Shown here one piece after another: positions 54,362-62,030 of a DNA stretch of 64,000 nucleotides (positions are counted from its first letter, which is position 1; each line of letters opens with the position of its first letter). Source of the stretch: Cohnella mopanensis (GTDB lineage Bacteria; Bacillota; Bacilli; Paenibacillales; Paenibacillaceae). The stretch is from contig NZ_JAKRWM010000005.1 of NCBI RefSeq assembly GCF_022352055.1, positions 1-64,000 on the forward strand, written 5' to 3'. The position numbers and the translations under genes were made by a program. The notes beneath the pieces are model-generated. The model saw only the letters and a list, made by a program, of their open reading frames with translations, had not been told where the DNA came from and did no database searches.

Positions 54362-55174
54362 TTATGACGAAGCCTTAGCGTCCGTAGAATTCGCGGAATC
54401 CGTAGCTTGCGTGCCCGCCGAAGACTTATCGCCCTTAGTGCCTAAATCTTTGCCGCCGTGATGACGGCCTTCTCCGAAGCCTTTGCCGTTGACGATTTTC
54501 TCGGCGCGGTCAGCTACGTTGACCAGTTGCTTGTCCGCTTGCTCCTGCGTCAACTTACCGGCTTGAAGCGCTTCGTTGATGCTCGCGGTTATCGTGGCGG
54601 CTTGCGCATCGATCAGCTTCTGCGCATCCACACCTTTGTCGGCCGCAAGATCGGCTAACGATTTGCCGGCCTTCAACTGTGCCTTCACCTCGTCCGCGCT
54701 AAGCCCAAGCACTTTCGCGACGGCTGTTAGATCCCCGTCTATGCGATCGCCGCCGCGCCCGCCTTCGAATTTGCCCGCTTTCAGATCCGAATCGATCATT
54801 TTGTCCAAATTGTCCGCGTATTGCTGCTTCTGCTCTTCAAGCTTTTTATTATAGGCTTCCGTCATCGCGCTCTTTAAATTTTCCCGAGAAACGCCCTGCT
54901 CCTCGGCGATTTTGGACAACGTTGTTCCCGCTTTGAGCTTCTCGTTTAATGCCGCCTTATCCAGCTTAAGTAGGTCGAGCACTTCCTGGCTGACGATTGC
55001 GCCGCCATGTCCGAATCCTCCGCGCCCTTCGAATGCTCCGCCTTTGGCCGACCATTCCGTCGCTTCCTTCGTCTCTCCCGTTGTGCTGCCTGTAGTCGTT
55101 GCCGCATAAGCGGAGAGAGGAATCATGACCGCAAGCGCAGCCGTAATCCCCAGAGCTCTTACCGTGTTTTTCAT
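54362..55174 (-). CDS. Exported protein with two internal helical repeats
   Basis: 270 residues. Sec signal peptide with cleavage after about residue 24 (SAYA). The mature protein is rich in Gly, Lys and Ala. Two copies of a roughly 35-residue unit: LLKLDKAALNEKLKAGTTLS ... GVSRENL (about 66-100) and VLGLSADEVKAQLKAGKSLA ... GVDAQKL (about 155-190), each followed by a helix. The pattern (L-x-AG-x-SL-x-x-IA-x-x-x-GV) is common in secreted Paenibacillaceae proteins with no known function. The tail is Ser/Thr/Asp-rich. Phased TT-x-A-G/T repeats stand upstream at 55231-55267. Confidence 0.7.
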   Translation of the reverse strand: MKNTVRALGITAALAVMIPLSAYAATTTGSTTGETKEATEWSAKGGAFEGRGGFGHGGAIVSQEVLDLLKLDKAALNEKLKAGTTLSKIAEEQGVSRENLKSAMTEAYNKKLEEQKQQYADNLDKMIDSDLKAGKFEGGRGGDRIDGDLTAVAKVLGLSADEVKAQLKAGKSLADLAADKGVDAQKLIDAQAATITASINEALQAGKLTQEQADKQLVNVADRAEKIVNGKGFGEGRHHGGKDLGTKGDKSSAGTQATDSANSTDAKASS

Positions 55175-55317
55175 CGTAAATCCTCCTTGTTCCTATATTG
55201 GTCTTACATCACCCATTATTCGCATCTTTTCTGAAATTAGGATGAAGTAAACCTTAACGGAACATAAGGCTCCACTGAAAACTAACTGAATGCGGCCTTT
55301 CGATCACCCGCTTAACG

Positions 55318-57168
55318 TTACTTCAGGAAAGCAAGAGTAAAGAACAACGGAGCATTATAATCAATCGCATATTCATTGCTCGCATAACTGAGCAATTCGT
55401 CAACATAGCTCTTGGCCGGAGGAAGGCCCTGGTCGGCCATCTTCTCGAGAACCGGATCGTTCATGTATGGGTTCGGGCCTCCGACCATTAATCCGGGCAC
55501 TAATATTCCGCTTGCTGCCGATATTCGGTGGTGAGGATGAATTGGATACAAAGTCCCTATCCCCGTTACGTAGCTCATCCCCATCGCATTCCGGCCAAGG
55601 ACGAAATGAAGCTGGTCGGCAGCCGCATCTACGAATGTCATATTCGGCTTGAGCTCATTCGCCAGCAGCATGATTTCTCCCTCCGCCAGCGCGTTTTTAT
55701 TCGACGCCCACGTATACTCCTTGCTACTCAGCGCGCTTCGGTATCCATCCTTGCCGACGCGAGAGGAAATCTCATCCGCGGCATGAACGATAGCATCGAC
55801 TGCGGCACCCTTACCGGCCGGAGGCGAGTTCGCCGCTGTAGCCGCTGCCCACTGCCCGAGCAGGTGTGCGTTGTTCCAGCTAATGAAGGAAGAACGGCTT
55901 TGCAGCAAATCGGTATATCGGCTCATCATTTCATCGGCATAACCGCTTTCTCCCGTCGTCTTCAGCAGCTCGGCCAACGCCCAGAAGCGCTCCTCGCGGT
56001 CGGTCGCTTTGTCATAAGGACCGGAACCGGAGTTCTGTCCTTCATCCATTCGGAAAAACGCTTTCGGATGTTCATTGAGCCACGTCTGCGATTTCTTGGA
56101 ACTCTTCAGCAATTGTGCCGCATAGACCGGATCGTACGGTTCGTAAATCCGCGCCGCCATAGCCGTCGCCGCCGCGAACATGGCCGTTCCGTAAGTCGAC
56201 ATCCCGTACACCATCCGGTCTTGTACATCCTCGGAAGGCACAATAAAGTCGGGAAATGCCCCTCCGCTCACTTTGTGGTAGACAGCCCCATCCTTCCTTT
56301 GCATCCTGAGCATCCAATCGAGCTCGAATTTCACTTCCGTGAGCACATCCGGCGCTTCTCCCGCATGTTCCCAGCCCGACTTCTCGCTATCTTGCAAAAA
56401 CTTGTTATCCGTGAAAAACTCCGGCCGCAGTTCATAAGCAAGCAAAAGCTGCGCTACCGTCACCGCCGCTACCGGCATGTATTTTCCGTAATCACCCGCA
56501 TCGTACCAGCCTCCGTGCACATCAATGACCGGCTGACGGCCTTGCTCATCCTTATAGTAAAGAGTTGCCTCCTTGTCCTGGAGATGTCCGGGTAGCAGCT
56601 TTAATCCCAGAAGCGGATCATCGATCGGTTCCCCCGAACGCTGCAGTCTGTAGGAGCGCGCCACATGATAAAACAACTCTTTGTACGCTTCTTTGTTAAT
56701 CTTGAAGGGCGCCGATACTTTGCCCGCAACCTTGACTTGATACGAACCTTCGTCCGTCAACTCTCCGAAATTTGCTTGAGATACCCAGTCACCGGAGATA
56801 TTATCCTGACTTGCAGCGGGAATCTTGCCTTCCCATACCGGCTTCTGATCGCGAATATTTTCCACGATGATCTTAAGCTCAGGGAAATCTTCATCCGCCG
56901 CGATTACGACGACCTTAGGGCTTCTCGGCAAGTAACCGGCCTGGTTCAGGTGAATTCGTACATTCATATTAAGGTCATTTACTCGCGTAGAAGGCGCTAT
57001 CTCAGCCGTAGCGGATGCCGATTCGGTTGCGGATTCGGTTGCCGCAGACACGGACGGTGACGGAGATACCGTCTCCGTATGCCCCGAACCTCCCGTACAT
57101 CCTGACAATGACGCCGCGCTTCCCATCCATATGCTTAATAAAACCACCGTTATCCCCCATTTTCTCAT
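55318..57168 (-). CDS. GH9 endoglucanase-type lipoprotein
   Basis: 616 residues. Lipobox SLSGC gives Cys24, then a Ser/Thr/Glu linker. Ig-like CelD_N domain (about 70-160: VRIHLNQAGYLPRSPKVVVIA ... YQVKVAGKVSAPFKIN). The (alpha/alpha)6 GH9 barrel follows, with catalytic aspartates in GGWYDAGDYGKYMP, the HPHHR segment and the acid Glu in NEYAIDYNAPLFFTLAFL. Surface-anchored degradation of beta-glucan (cellulose, xyloglucan or mixed-link). A cre-like site lies before the start. Divergent from the ABC pair. Confidence 0.93.
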   Translation of the reverse strand: MRKWGITVVLLSIWMGSAASLSGCTGGSGHTETVSPSPSVSAATESATESASATAEIAPSTRVNDLNMNVRIHLNQAGYLPRSPKVVVIAADEDFPELKIIVENIRDQKPVWEGKIPAASQDNISGDWVSQANFGELTDEGSYQVKVAGKVSAPFKINKEAYKELFYHVARSYRLQRSGEPIDDPLLGLKLLPGHLQDKEATLYYKDEQGRQPVIDVHGGWYDAGDYGKYMPVAAVTVAQLLLAYELRPEFFTDNKFLQDSEKSGWEHAGEAPDVLTEVKFELDWMLRMQRKDGAVYHKVSGGAFPDFIVPSEDVQDRMVYGMSTYGTAMFAAATAMAARIYEPYDPVYAAQLLKSSKKSQTWLNEHPKAFFRMDEGQNSGSGPYDKATDREERFWALAELLKTTGESGYADEMMSRYTDLLQSRSSFISWNNAHLLGQWAAATAANSPPAGKGAAVDAIVHAADEISSRVGKDGYRSALSSKEYTWASNKNALAEGEIMLLANELKPNMTFVDAAADQLHFVLGRNAMGMSYVTGIGTLYPIHPHHRISAASGILVPGLMVGGPNPYMNDPVLEKMADQGLPPAKSYVDELLSYASNEYAIDYNAPLFFTLAFLK

Positions 57169-57191
57169 TTGGCATAAACCTCCTCTGAACG

Positions 57192-57207
57192 ATAGAAAAC
57201 GTTATCA
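57192..57207. promoter_or_regulatory. cre-like site before the GH9 gene
   Basis: ATAGAAAACGTTATCA has the AAAACGTTATC core of CcpA sites and lies 24 bases before the start. Confidence 0.55.
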
Positions 57208-57295
57208 AAAGTTTATTCGACTCTACGGTAAAAATTCCTTCCTCAACTGTGCCGCCCCCTTATCCCCACTTCATTTCCCTCATCAAATCGCAATC

Positions 57296-57350
57296 TTAAG
57301 AAATTCTTCAGATGTTATTTCCAAAGGGTTAAGGATTGTCCTTGTATAAT
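57296..57350 (+). promoter_or_regulatory. Phased repeats and TATAAT before the ABC pair
   Basis: TTAAG (57296), TTCAG (57307), TTTCC (57318) and TTAAG (57329) recur at exactly 11 bases; TATAAT follows at 57345-57350. This arrangement suggests an OmpR-family activator, usual for antibiotic-efflux ABC genes, though no such regulator is adjacent. Confidence 0.4.
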
Positions 57351-57373
57351 CAAACAAGAACGGAGGGAATTCA

Positions 57374-58090
57374 ATGATCGAAATGATTCAAGTCAACCAT
57401 CAATTCGCCATAGGCAAAAAAGGCAAGGAACGGGTCGTTCCCGTGCTTCACAATATCGATCTTCACGTTAAGCAAGGGGAGATCGTCGCCATCATCGGGC
57501 GGAGCGGCTCGGGGAAGTCCACCTTGCTTAACCTGATGTCGGGGTATATCCGGCCTACGTCCGGGACGATCCGCTTGGCGGGACAAGTCGTCACCGGCCT
57601 GAGCGAAGGGGATTGGGCGAATTTCCGCTTAGCCCATCTCGGCTTTATGTTCCAGAGCTTCCAGCTCATTCCGAGCATGACCGCTTTCGAGAACGCAGAG
57701 CTGCCTCTCGTGCTTAAAGGAGTCTCTGCCGATAAGCGAAAGAAACGGACCATGGAACTGCTAGAGCAAGTCGGGATCGCCGATTACGCCGGCCACTATC
57801 CGGGTGAATTGTCCGGTGGACAGCAGCAAAGAGTATCCGTCGCCAGATCGTTAATGCTGAATCCGCCGATCGTACTCGCGGATGAGCCTACCGGCAGCCT
57901 GGACAGCGACAATGAACGGCAGTTGCTCGCGCTCATCCAGCACCTAAACCAAGATCGCGGTACGACCTTCGTCCTCATTACCCATGATGACCAGGTAGCC
58001 TCGATCGCGAATCGGACGATTTCGTTGAAGGACGGACATTTGCTGAACGCTTACGGAAAAGGAGGAACAACCACCTATGAAACTCACTGA
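57374..58090 (+). CDS. ABC transporter ATP-binding protein (LolD/MacB type)
   Basis: 238 residues. Walker A GRSGSGKSTLL (about 41-51), Q-loop FMFQSFQLIP, signature LSGGQQQRVSVARSL, Walker B IVLADEPTGSLDSD and H-loop LITHD. Closest to the ATPases of MacB-like mechanotransmission systems and lipoprotein or antimicrobial-peptide exporters. Its end overlaps the permease gene by 14 bases. Confidence 0.93.
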   Translation: MIEMIQVNHQFAIGKKGKERVVPVLHNIDLHVKQGEIVAIIGRSGSGKSTLLNLMSGYIRPTSGTIRLAGQVVTGLSEGDWANFRLAHLGFMFQSFQLIPSMTAFENAELPLVLKGVSADKRKKRTMELLEQVGIADYAGHYPGELSGGQQQRVSVARSLMLNPPIVLADEPTGSLDSDNERQLLALIQHLNQDRGTTFVLITHDDQVASIANRTISLKDGHLLNAYGKGGTTTYETH

Positions 58091-59411
58091 CCAATTCCGG
58101 TTCGTCCGGCAAAACATGAAAAAAAACAAAACCCGGTTGTTCATGACGGTACTGGCCACGGCCATGGGCTGCTCCTTCCTTATCGTTCTGGCTTCCGTCG
58201 GCTTCGGTTTGCAGAAGAGCATCGTGGACAAAGTCGTCGGGGATCGAATGGTTACGGCCATAGACATCTATGGAATCGAATCTTCCAATGAGGTCGACCG
58301 GCAGATCGGACCGAAGAACATGGAGTACTTGCGTTCCATCGATCACGTCAAAGCGGTTACTTACCGTAATTATGTGCAACAACCGTTAATCGCCTCTGTC
58401 GAAGGGACTGAAATCGCCAGCAACGGAGCTATTAACGTTGACTTCGATGCCGAGACGAAAGCAGGATTCGGGCTTAGCTCCGGCAGGCTTCCTCAGAAGG
58501 GCAACGAGGTTGTCGTCGGCTACAACATTCGTCAGTCGGGCGATAACAACAATCCCGGCACGGAGCCTCCAGCCGCCAAGGATTGGCTTGGCCAAACAAT
58601 GAACGTAGAAATTCACCAGTTTGCGGATGATGGCACGGAAATGAAGAAGACGATCCCTGTAACGATCGTCGGAATCGCCCAGAAACTCTCCCGGGAATGG
58701 AAGACGGATACGAAAGTGTATATCGGCAACGAAATGCTGTCCGAGATCGAGAATTTCACCGGGACGCTGTGGGGCGCTATTCGGATTCTGCCAGACAAAG
58801 CTAACCCTGAGGGCTACGAGCCCCCCGGCTTGCAGGAACCGCGCCAGTATAACGAGGTTCAAGTCATTGCCGATGGAGCGAACCGCGTGAAAGCCATTGC
58901 CGAAGAAATCCGGCTACAAGGTTACATTAGCCATTCGATCGCCGATGAACTGGAGCAGGTTAACCTTGTTTTCCTCATTATGAAAATCGGTCTCGGATTT
59001 GTCGGTACCATCGCGGTACTCATTGCTTCTATCGGCATCTTCAATACGATGACTATGGCGGTAACCGAACGGGCGCAGGACATCGGTATCATGAAAGCCA
59101 TCGGAGCGCACCCTTCCGCCATCCGACGTATTTTCCTGCTGGAGAGCAGCATGATCGGTTTGCTCGGAGCCATTATCGGAACGGTCGTCGCTTATCTTAT
59201 TTCGATAGTGGTCAATTTCGGCTTACCGCTGATCATTGAAGGATTCATGGACGAGAAGGTGCCTGCCGACTTCCGTTTCTCCTGGATTCCGCCTTACTTG
59301 GCCCTTATCGCCTGCTTGATTTCTCTCGGCGTCGCCCTGCTCTCGGGATCGCGTCCGGCTAAACGGGCAACGCGCATCGACGTGCTTCGCGCGCTTCGCA
59401 GGGATCTATAA
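58077..59411 (+). CDS. MacB/FtsX-type ABC permease
   Basis: 444 residues. Membrane helix 1 (about 18-40), a large outer MacB core domain (about 45-290) and three C-terminal helices (about 300-330, 350-380, 405-430) of the FtsX domain with IASIGIFNTMTMAVTERAQDIGIMKAIGA. With the ATPase it forms a type VII mechanotransmission transporter that moves substrates outside the membrane. Substrate unknown; peptide or antibiotic defence is usual. Followed with a one-base overlap by a small exported protein. Confidence 0.92.
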   Translation: MKLTDQFRFVRQNMKKNKTRLFMTVLATAMGCSFLIVLASVGFGLQKSIVDKVVGDRMVTAIDIYGIESSNEVDRQIGPKNMEYLRSIDHVKAVTYRNYVQQPLIASVEGTEIASNGAINVDFDAETKAGFGLSSGRLPQKGNEVVVGYNIRQSGDNNNPGTEPPAAKDWLGQTMNVEIHQFADDGTEMKKTIPVTIVGIAQKLSREWKTDTKVYIGNEMLSEIENFTGTLWGAIRILPDKANPEGYEPPGLQEPRQYNEVQVIADGANRVKAIAEEIRLQGYISHSIADELEQVNLVFLIMKIGLGFVGTIAVLIASIGIFNTMTMAVTERAQDIGIMKAIGAHPSAIRRIFLLESSMIGLLGAIIGTVVAYLISIVVNFGLPLIIEGFMDEKVPADFRFSWIPPYLALIACLISLGVALLSGSRPAKRATRIDVLRALRRDL

Positions 59412-59821
59412 TGAGCAAACAGATACGTTATCTGTTGATCTTTATAGCTACTGCCCTCACCGTGACTTTTCTTACGTTTATTGTGATCGAAGCTAAGAAT
59501 CTGTTGGAACCTTTTCGCAGCTTTACCGTCACTATAGTTAACGAATCGGACGCCGACATCGTATCCGTCGAGACCGGAATCCGGTCCGGGAGCCCTGATA
59601 ACTCCAAGCATAGCTATGAGAAAATAATCGCTACCGGCGCAACCGCCAAGATTAAGCCCAAATTAACCTTCACCGGCGAAGGAGTCATCTACCAGAAATT
59701 CGTCGATTCCAACGGCCGATCAAGGGAAACAATCGCATGCGGCTATACGGAATACGTTTCGGGACATTCCACGGTGACGATTCGTAACGATAAAATTGAA
59801 GTGGAACAAGATTGCATGTAA
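59411..59821 (+). CDS. Hypothetical membrane-anchored protein, third gene of the ABC operon
   Basis: 136 residues. One N-terminal membrane helix (about 7-27) followed by an outer beta-rich domain (FTVTIVNESDADIVSVETGI ... GVIYQKFVDSNGRSRETIACGYTEYVSGHSTVTI) with two cysteines (about 109 and 135) that may form a disulfide. Translationally coupled to the permease (ATGA overlap), so likely an accessory part of that transporter. No family recognised. Confidence 0.65.
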   Translation: MSKQIRYLLIFIATALTVTFLTFIVIEAKNLLEPFRSFTVTIVNESDADIVSVETGIRSGSPDNSKHSYEKIIATGATAKIKPKLTFTGEGVIYQKFVDSNGRSRETIACGYTEYVSGHSTVTIRNDKIEVEQDCM

Positions 59822-59826
59822 ACGAA

Positions 59827-59868
59827 CAAACCCTGCAGACAGCCCTATCGGCCGTTGCAGGGTTTTTG
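59827..59868. terminator. Bidirectional terminator
   Basis: AACCCTGCA (about 59829) and TGCAGGGTTTTT (59856-59867) form the stem and T-run. Ends the ABC operon and the convergent BsuPI gene. Confidence 0.8.
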
Positions 59869-59891
59869 TGAAGGATACGGATAAAAGACGA

Positions 59892-60533
59892 TCACGGCAG
59901 CTCAATCGCAGACTCCGCGGACATGCCTTCAGGAAACACTTTAGCGTCCTTCATGGCGACATGGGCCGTAATCCATACCTTAATCGTATATGCGCCTTTG
60001 GATACCGGATTCCCGTCGTTATCTTTAAGATCCCAACTTTCGGCGTAGCTCAAGCTATCTCCCTTCTTAAGATCCAGTTCAACCAGCGCTAAAGTAAACG
60101 CCTTATCATTCGACCACTTATATACTTCCTCGTTGCGGCTATTGTACACGACGTAATCGTATTGTTGGCCCGCACCGAATGAGAGCTCTACGTTATCGCC
60201 GGAAATATTATGGACAGCAAAGTTAAGATTAAGCTTCCCATCCTCTACTACTGTATCCATCAGGGTATCGACAATGCCCTTTATCGGTTCCATCGACTCT
60301 TTTTTCTTCTCTTTTAACCGCTCCAGCATTGTCGGATCGAGGCTTGCTTCGCTCTTAGGCGTCACGCGTTCATCATCCTGTCCGTTTGAAATAACTTCCG
60401 TTTCTAAGCGAACAGCCGAGTCCGCTATTACCGCCGCAGAGTTGGGCTCGTCAGCCTGCTCCGTCCCCTTCGAGCACCCCGCGAACAGCAATGTAGCTAT
60501 ACTCATTAGCAGTAAGCACCGCTTGTTCCCCAT
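59892..60533 (-). CDS. BsuPI-domain lipoprotein
   Basis: 213 residues. Lipobox LLFAGC gives Cys20. A linker of about 75 residues precedes a BsuPI-type immunoglobulin-like domain (about 95-200: LNLNFAVHNISGDNVELSFGAGQQYDYVVYN, VYKWSNDKAFT, GAYTIKVWITAH), the fold of the Bacillus intracellular proteinase inhibitor. Being exported here, it may inhibit extracellular proteases or serve as a binding module. Confidence 0.8.
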   Translation of the reverse strand: MGNKRCLLLMSIATLLFAGCSKGTEQADEPNSAAVIADSAVRLETEVISNGQDDERVTPKSEASLDPTMLERLKEKKKESMEPIKGIVDTLMDTVVEDGKLNLNFAVHNISGDNVELSFGAGQQYDYVVYNSRNEEVYKWSNDKAFTLALVELDLKKGDSLSYAESWDLKDNDGNPVSKGAYTIKVWITAHVAMKDAKVFPEGMSAESAIELP

Positions 60534-60591
60534 TTATCATTCACCTCAATCGTATAGACGCCACGATTTCCCTTAATGTTCCCATCTTCTA

Positions 60592-60634
60592 GAAAAAAGC
60601 CCCACATTCTGCCGATTAGGCAGTATGCGGGGCG
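60592..60634 (-). terminator. Terminator after the MFS gene
   Basis: GCCCCACATTCTGCC pairs with GGCAGTATGCGGGGC; on the minus strand TTTTTTCTAG follows. Confidence 0.85.
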
Positions 60635-60645
60635 ATTTAACGGGA

Positions 60646-61878
60646 TCAGGCTTTCTTGCGGTCTGACGGAAGCATTAGCGCAAAAAGTCCGACCAGCGGA
60701 AGGAAGCTGCATGCGAACATGACATCATACAATCCGAATACGTCGGCGGCCTTACCTAGCGCAACCGCTCCGATGGCCCCCATTCCGAAGGCCAAGCCGG
60801 TCGTCAAGCCCGAAGCCATCCCCACGTTCGCAGGCATGAGGAACTGCGCGTAAACGACGCTTACGGAAAAGCCGGAAAGGACAACGAACCCGAGAATGGT
60901 AATGACCGGGTACACCCAGAATAGAGGGAGATGCGGCAAAATCAGCGCGATCGGGGCCGCACCCGCTATCGAAAATACGATCATGTTTTTCAAGCCGATC
61001 TTATCTGCCAGCACACCGCCGAAGTACGTACCGAGCACACCCGCCGCGAGAAACAGAAATACCGGAATCTGCGCTTGCTGGGTCGTTAATCCGTAGTGCT
61101 CCTTCAAGAAAAATTGATAGAAGCTGCTAATGCCGGCATGGTACCAAGAACGGGCGAATACGAGGAACACGAGCATCCCCATTGCGAATTTGACCCGGGG
61201 ATGGCTCATTTTCTCGACGAGAGTTGAACCTGCTTTTCCCGATGCCACATTCGACCGTATGGCTTCCCATTCCGCAAGCTTGCGCTTATACCACGGAAGC
61301 AGTCCGAGTAAGACTGCAATCGCGAATCCGGCGAATAAAGTACCCCAGATAGCTCCGAACTGCCCCAACGGAACGAAAATGAATGCCGTCATTAACGGAG
61401 CTAACGAGCTACCGGCATTCCCTCCGACTTGATAGACCGACTGGGCAAAGCCGCGTTTGCCCCCCGCCGCGAAATACACGACTCTCGAGCCTTCCGGATG
61501 AAAGATCGCCGACCCTAATCCAATGAACACGACCGCTAGCAACAAGTACCAGAATTGCGGGGCAAAGGCGATTCCGACCATCCCGATAAGGCTTAACCCC
61601 ATCCCGACTGGCAGCATGGCAGGCATTGAACGACGGTCGGAGAACGCGCCGACTACCGGCTGCATAACGGACGAAGTCATATTCAGCATGAAGCCGATCC
61701 AACCGACCTGCATCAGCGACAAGTCCAGCGAATCCTCCAATATCGGATACAGGGCAGGCACGACAGCCTGCATGGAATCGTTAAGCATATGTACCAAGCT
61801 AATGGCAAGAAGCACGGGCATGACGGCTTTCGTCCCCGCATTCGGAGCCGCCGTTTTCGATCCAGTTAATGAAGCCAA
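60646..61878 (-). CDS. MFS exporter, fosmidomycin-resistance (Fsr) family
   Basis: 410 residues from TTG at 61878 (GGAGG seven bases upstream); the frame is open for 22 more codons with no ribosome site. Twelve membrane helices. The start of the first (AISLVHMLNDSMQAVVPALYPILEDSLDLS), then SSVMQPVVGAFSDRR, HPEGSRVVYFAAGGKRGFAQS and QVGGNAGSSLAPL are Fsr-family marks. Likely proton-driven efflux of small drugs or metabolites. Actual substrate unknown. Confidence 0.88.
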   Translation of the reverse strand: MASLTGSKTAAPNAGTKAVMPVLLAISLVHMLNDSMQAVVPALYPILEDSLDLSLMQVGWIGFMLNMTSSVMQPVVGAFSDRRSMPAMLPVGMGLSLIGMVGIAFAPQFWYLLLAVVFIGLGSAIFHPEGSRVVYFAAGGKRGFAQSVYQVGGNAGSSLAPLMTAFIFVPLGQFGAIWGTLFAGFAIAVLLGLLPWYKRKLAEWEAIRSNVASGKAGSTLVEKMSHPRVKFAMGMLVFLVFARSWYHAGISSFYQFFLKEHYGLTTQQAQIPVFLFLAAGVLGTYFGGVLADKIGLKNMIVFSIAGAAPIALILPHLPLFWVYPVITILGFVVLSGFSVSVVYAQFLMPANVGMASGLTTGLAFGMGAIGAVALGKAADVFGLYDVMFACSFLPLVGLFALMLPSDRKKA

Positions 61879-61971
61879 GGTATTCCCTCCGTTGCGATAA
61901 CGCTTATGAATTCCAAGTTTAGAAGGGGCGCGGCTCGAAGTCAAGGCATTTGCAAGAAGCTCTTATGTCAT

Positions 61972-62018
61972 AAAAAAACAGGTTACTCCGGGATCTGCTT
62001 CTGGAGTAGCCTGTTTTC
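61972..62018 (-). terminator. Terminator after the TPR-protein gene
   Basis: AACAGGTTACTCC pairs with GGAGTAGCCTGTT (one G-U); on the minus strand seven T follow. Confidence 0.8.
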
Positions 62019-62030
62019 ATCTAGCCTTAT

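Noticed and set aside
55528..56595. 355-residue plus-strand ORF
   Set aside because: Antisense to the GH9 gene, Arg/His-rich, without a domain or ribosome site.
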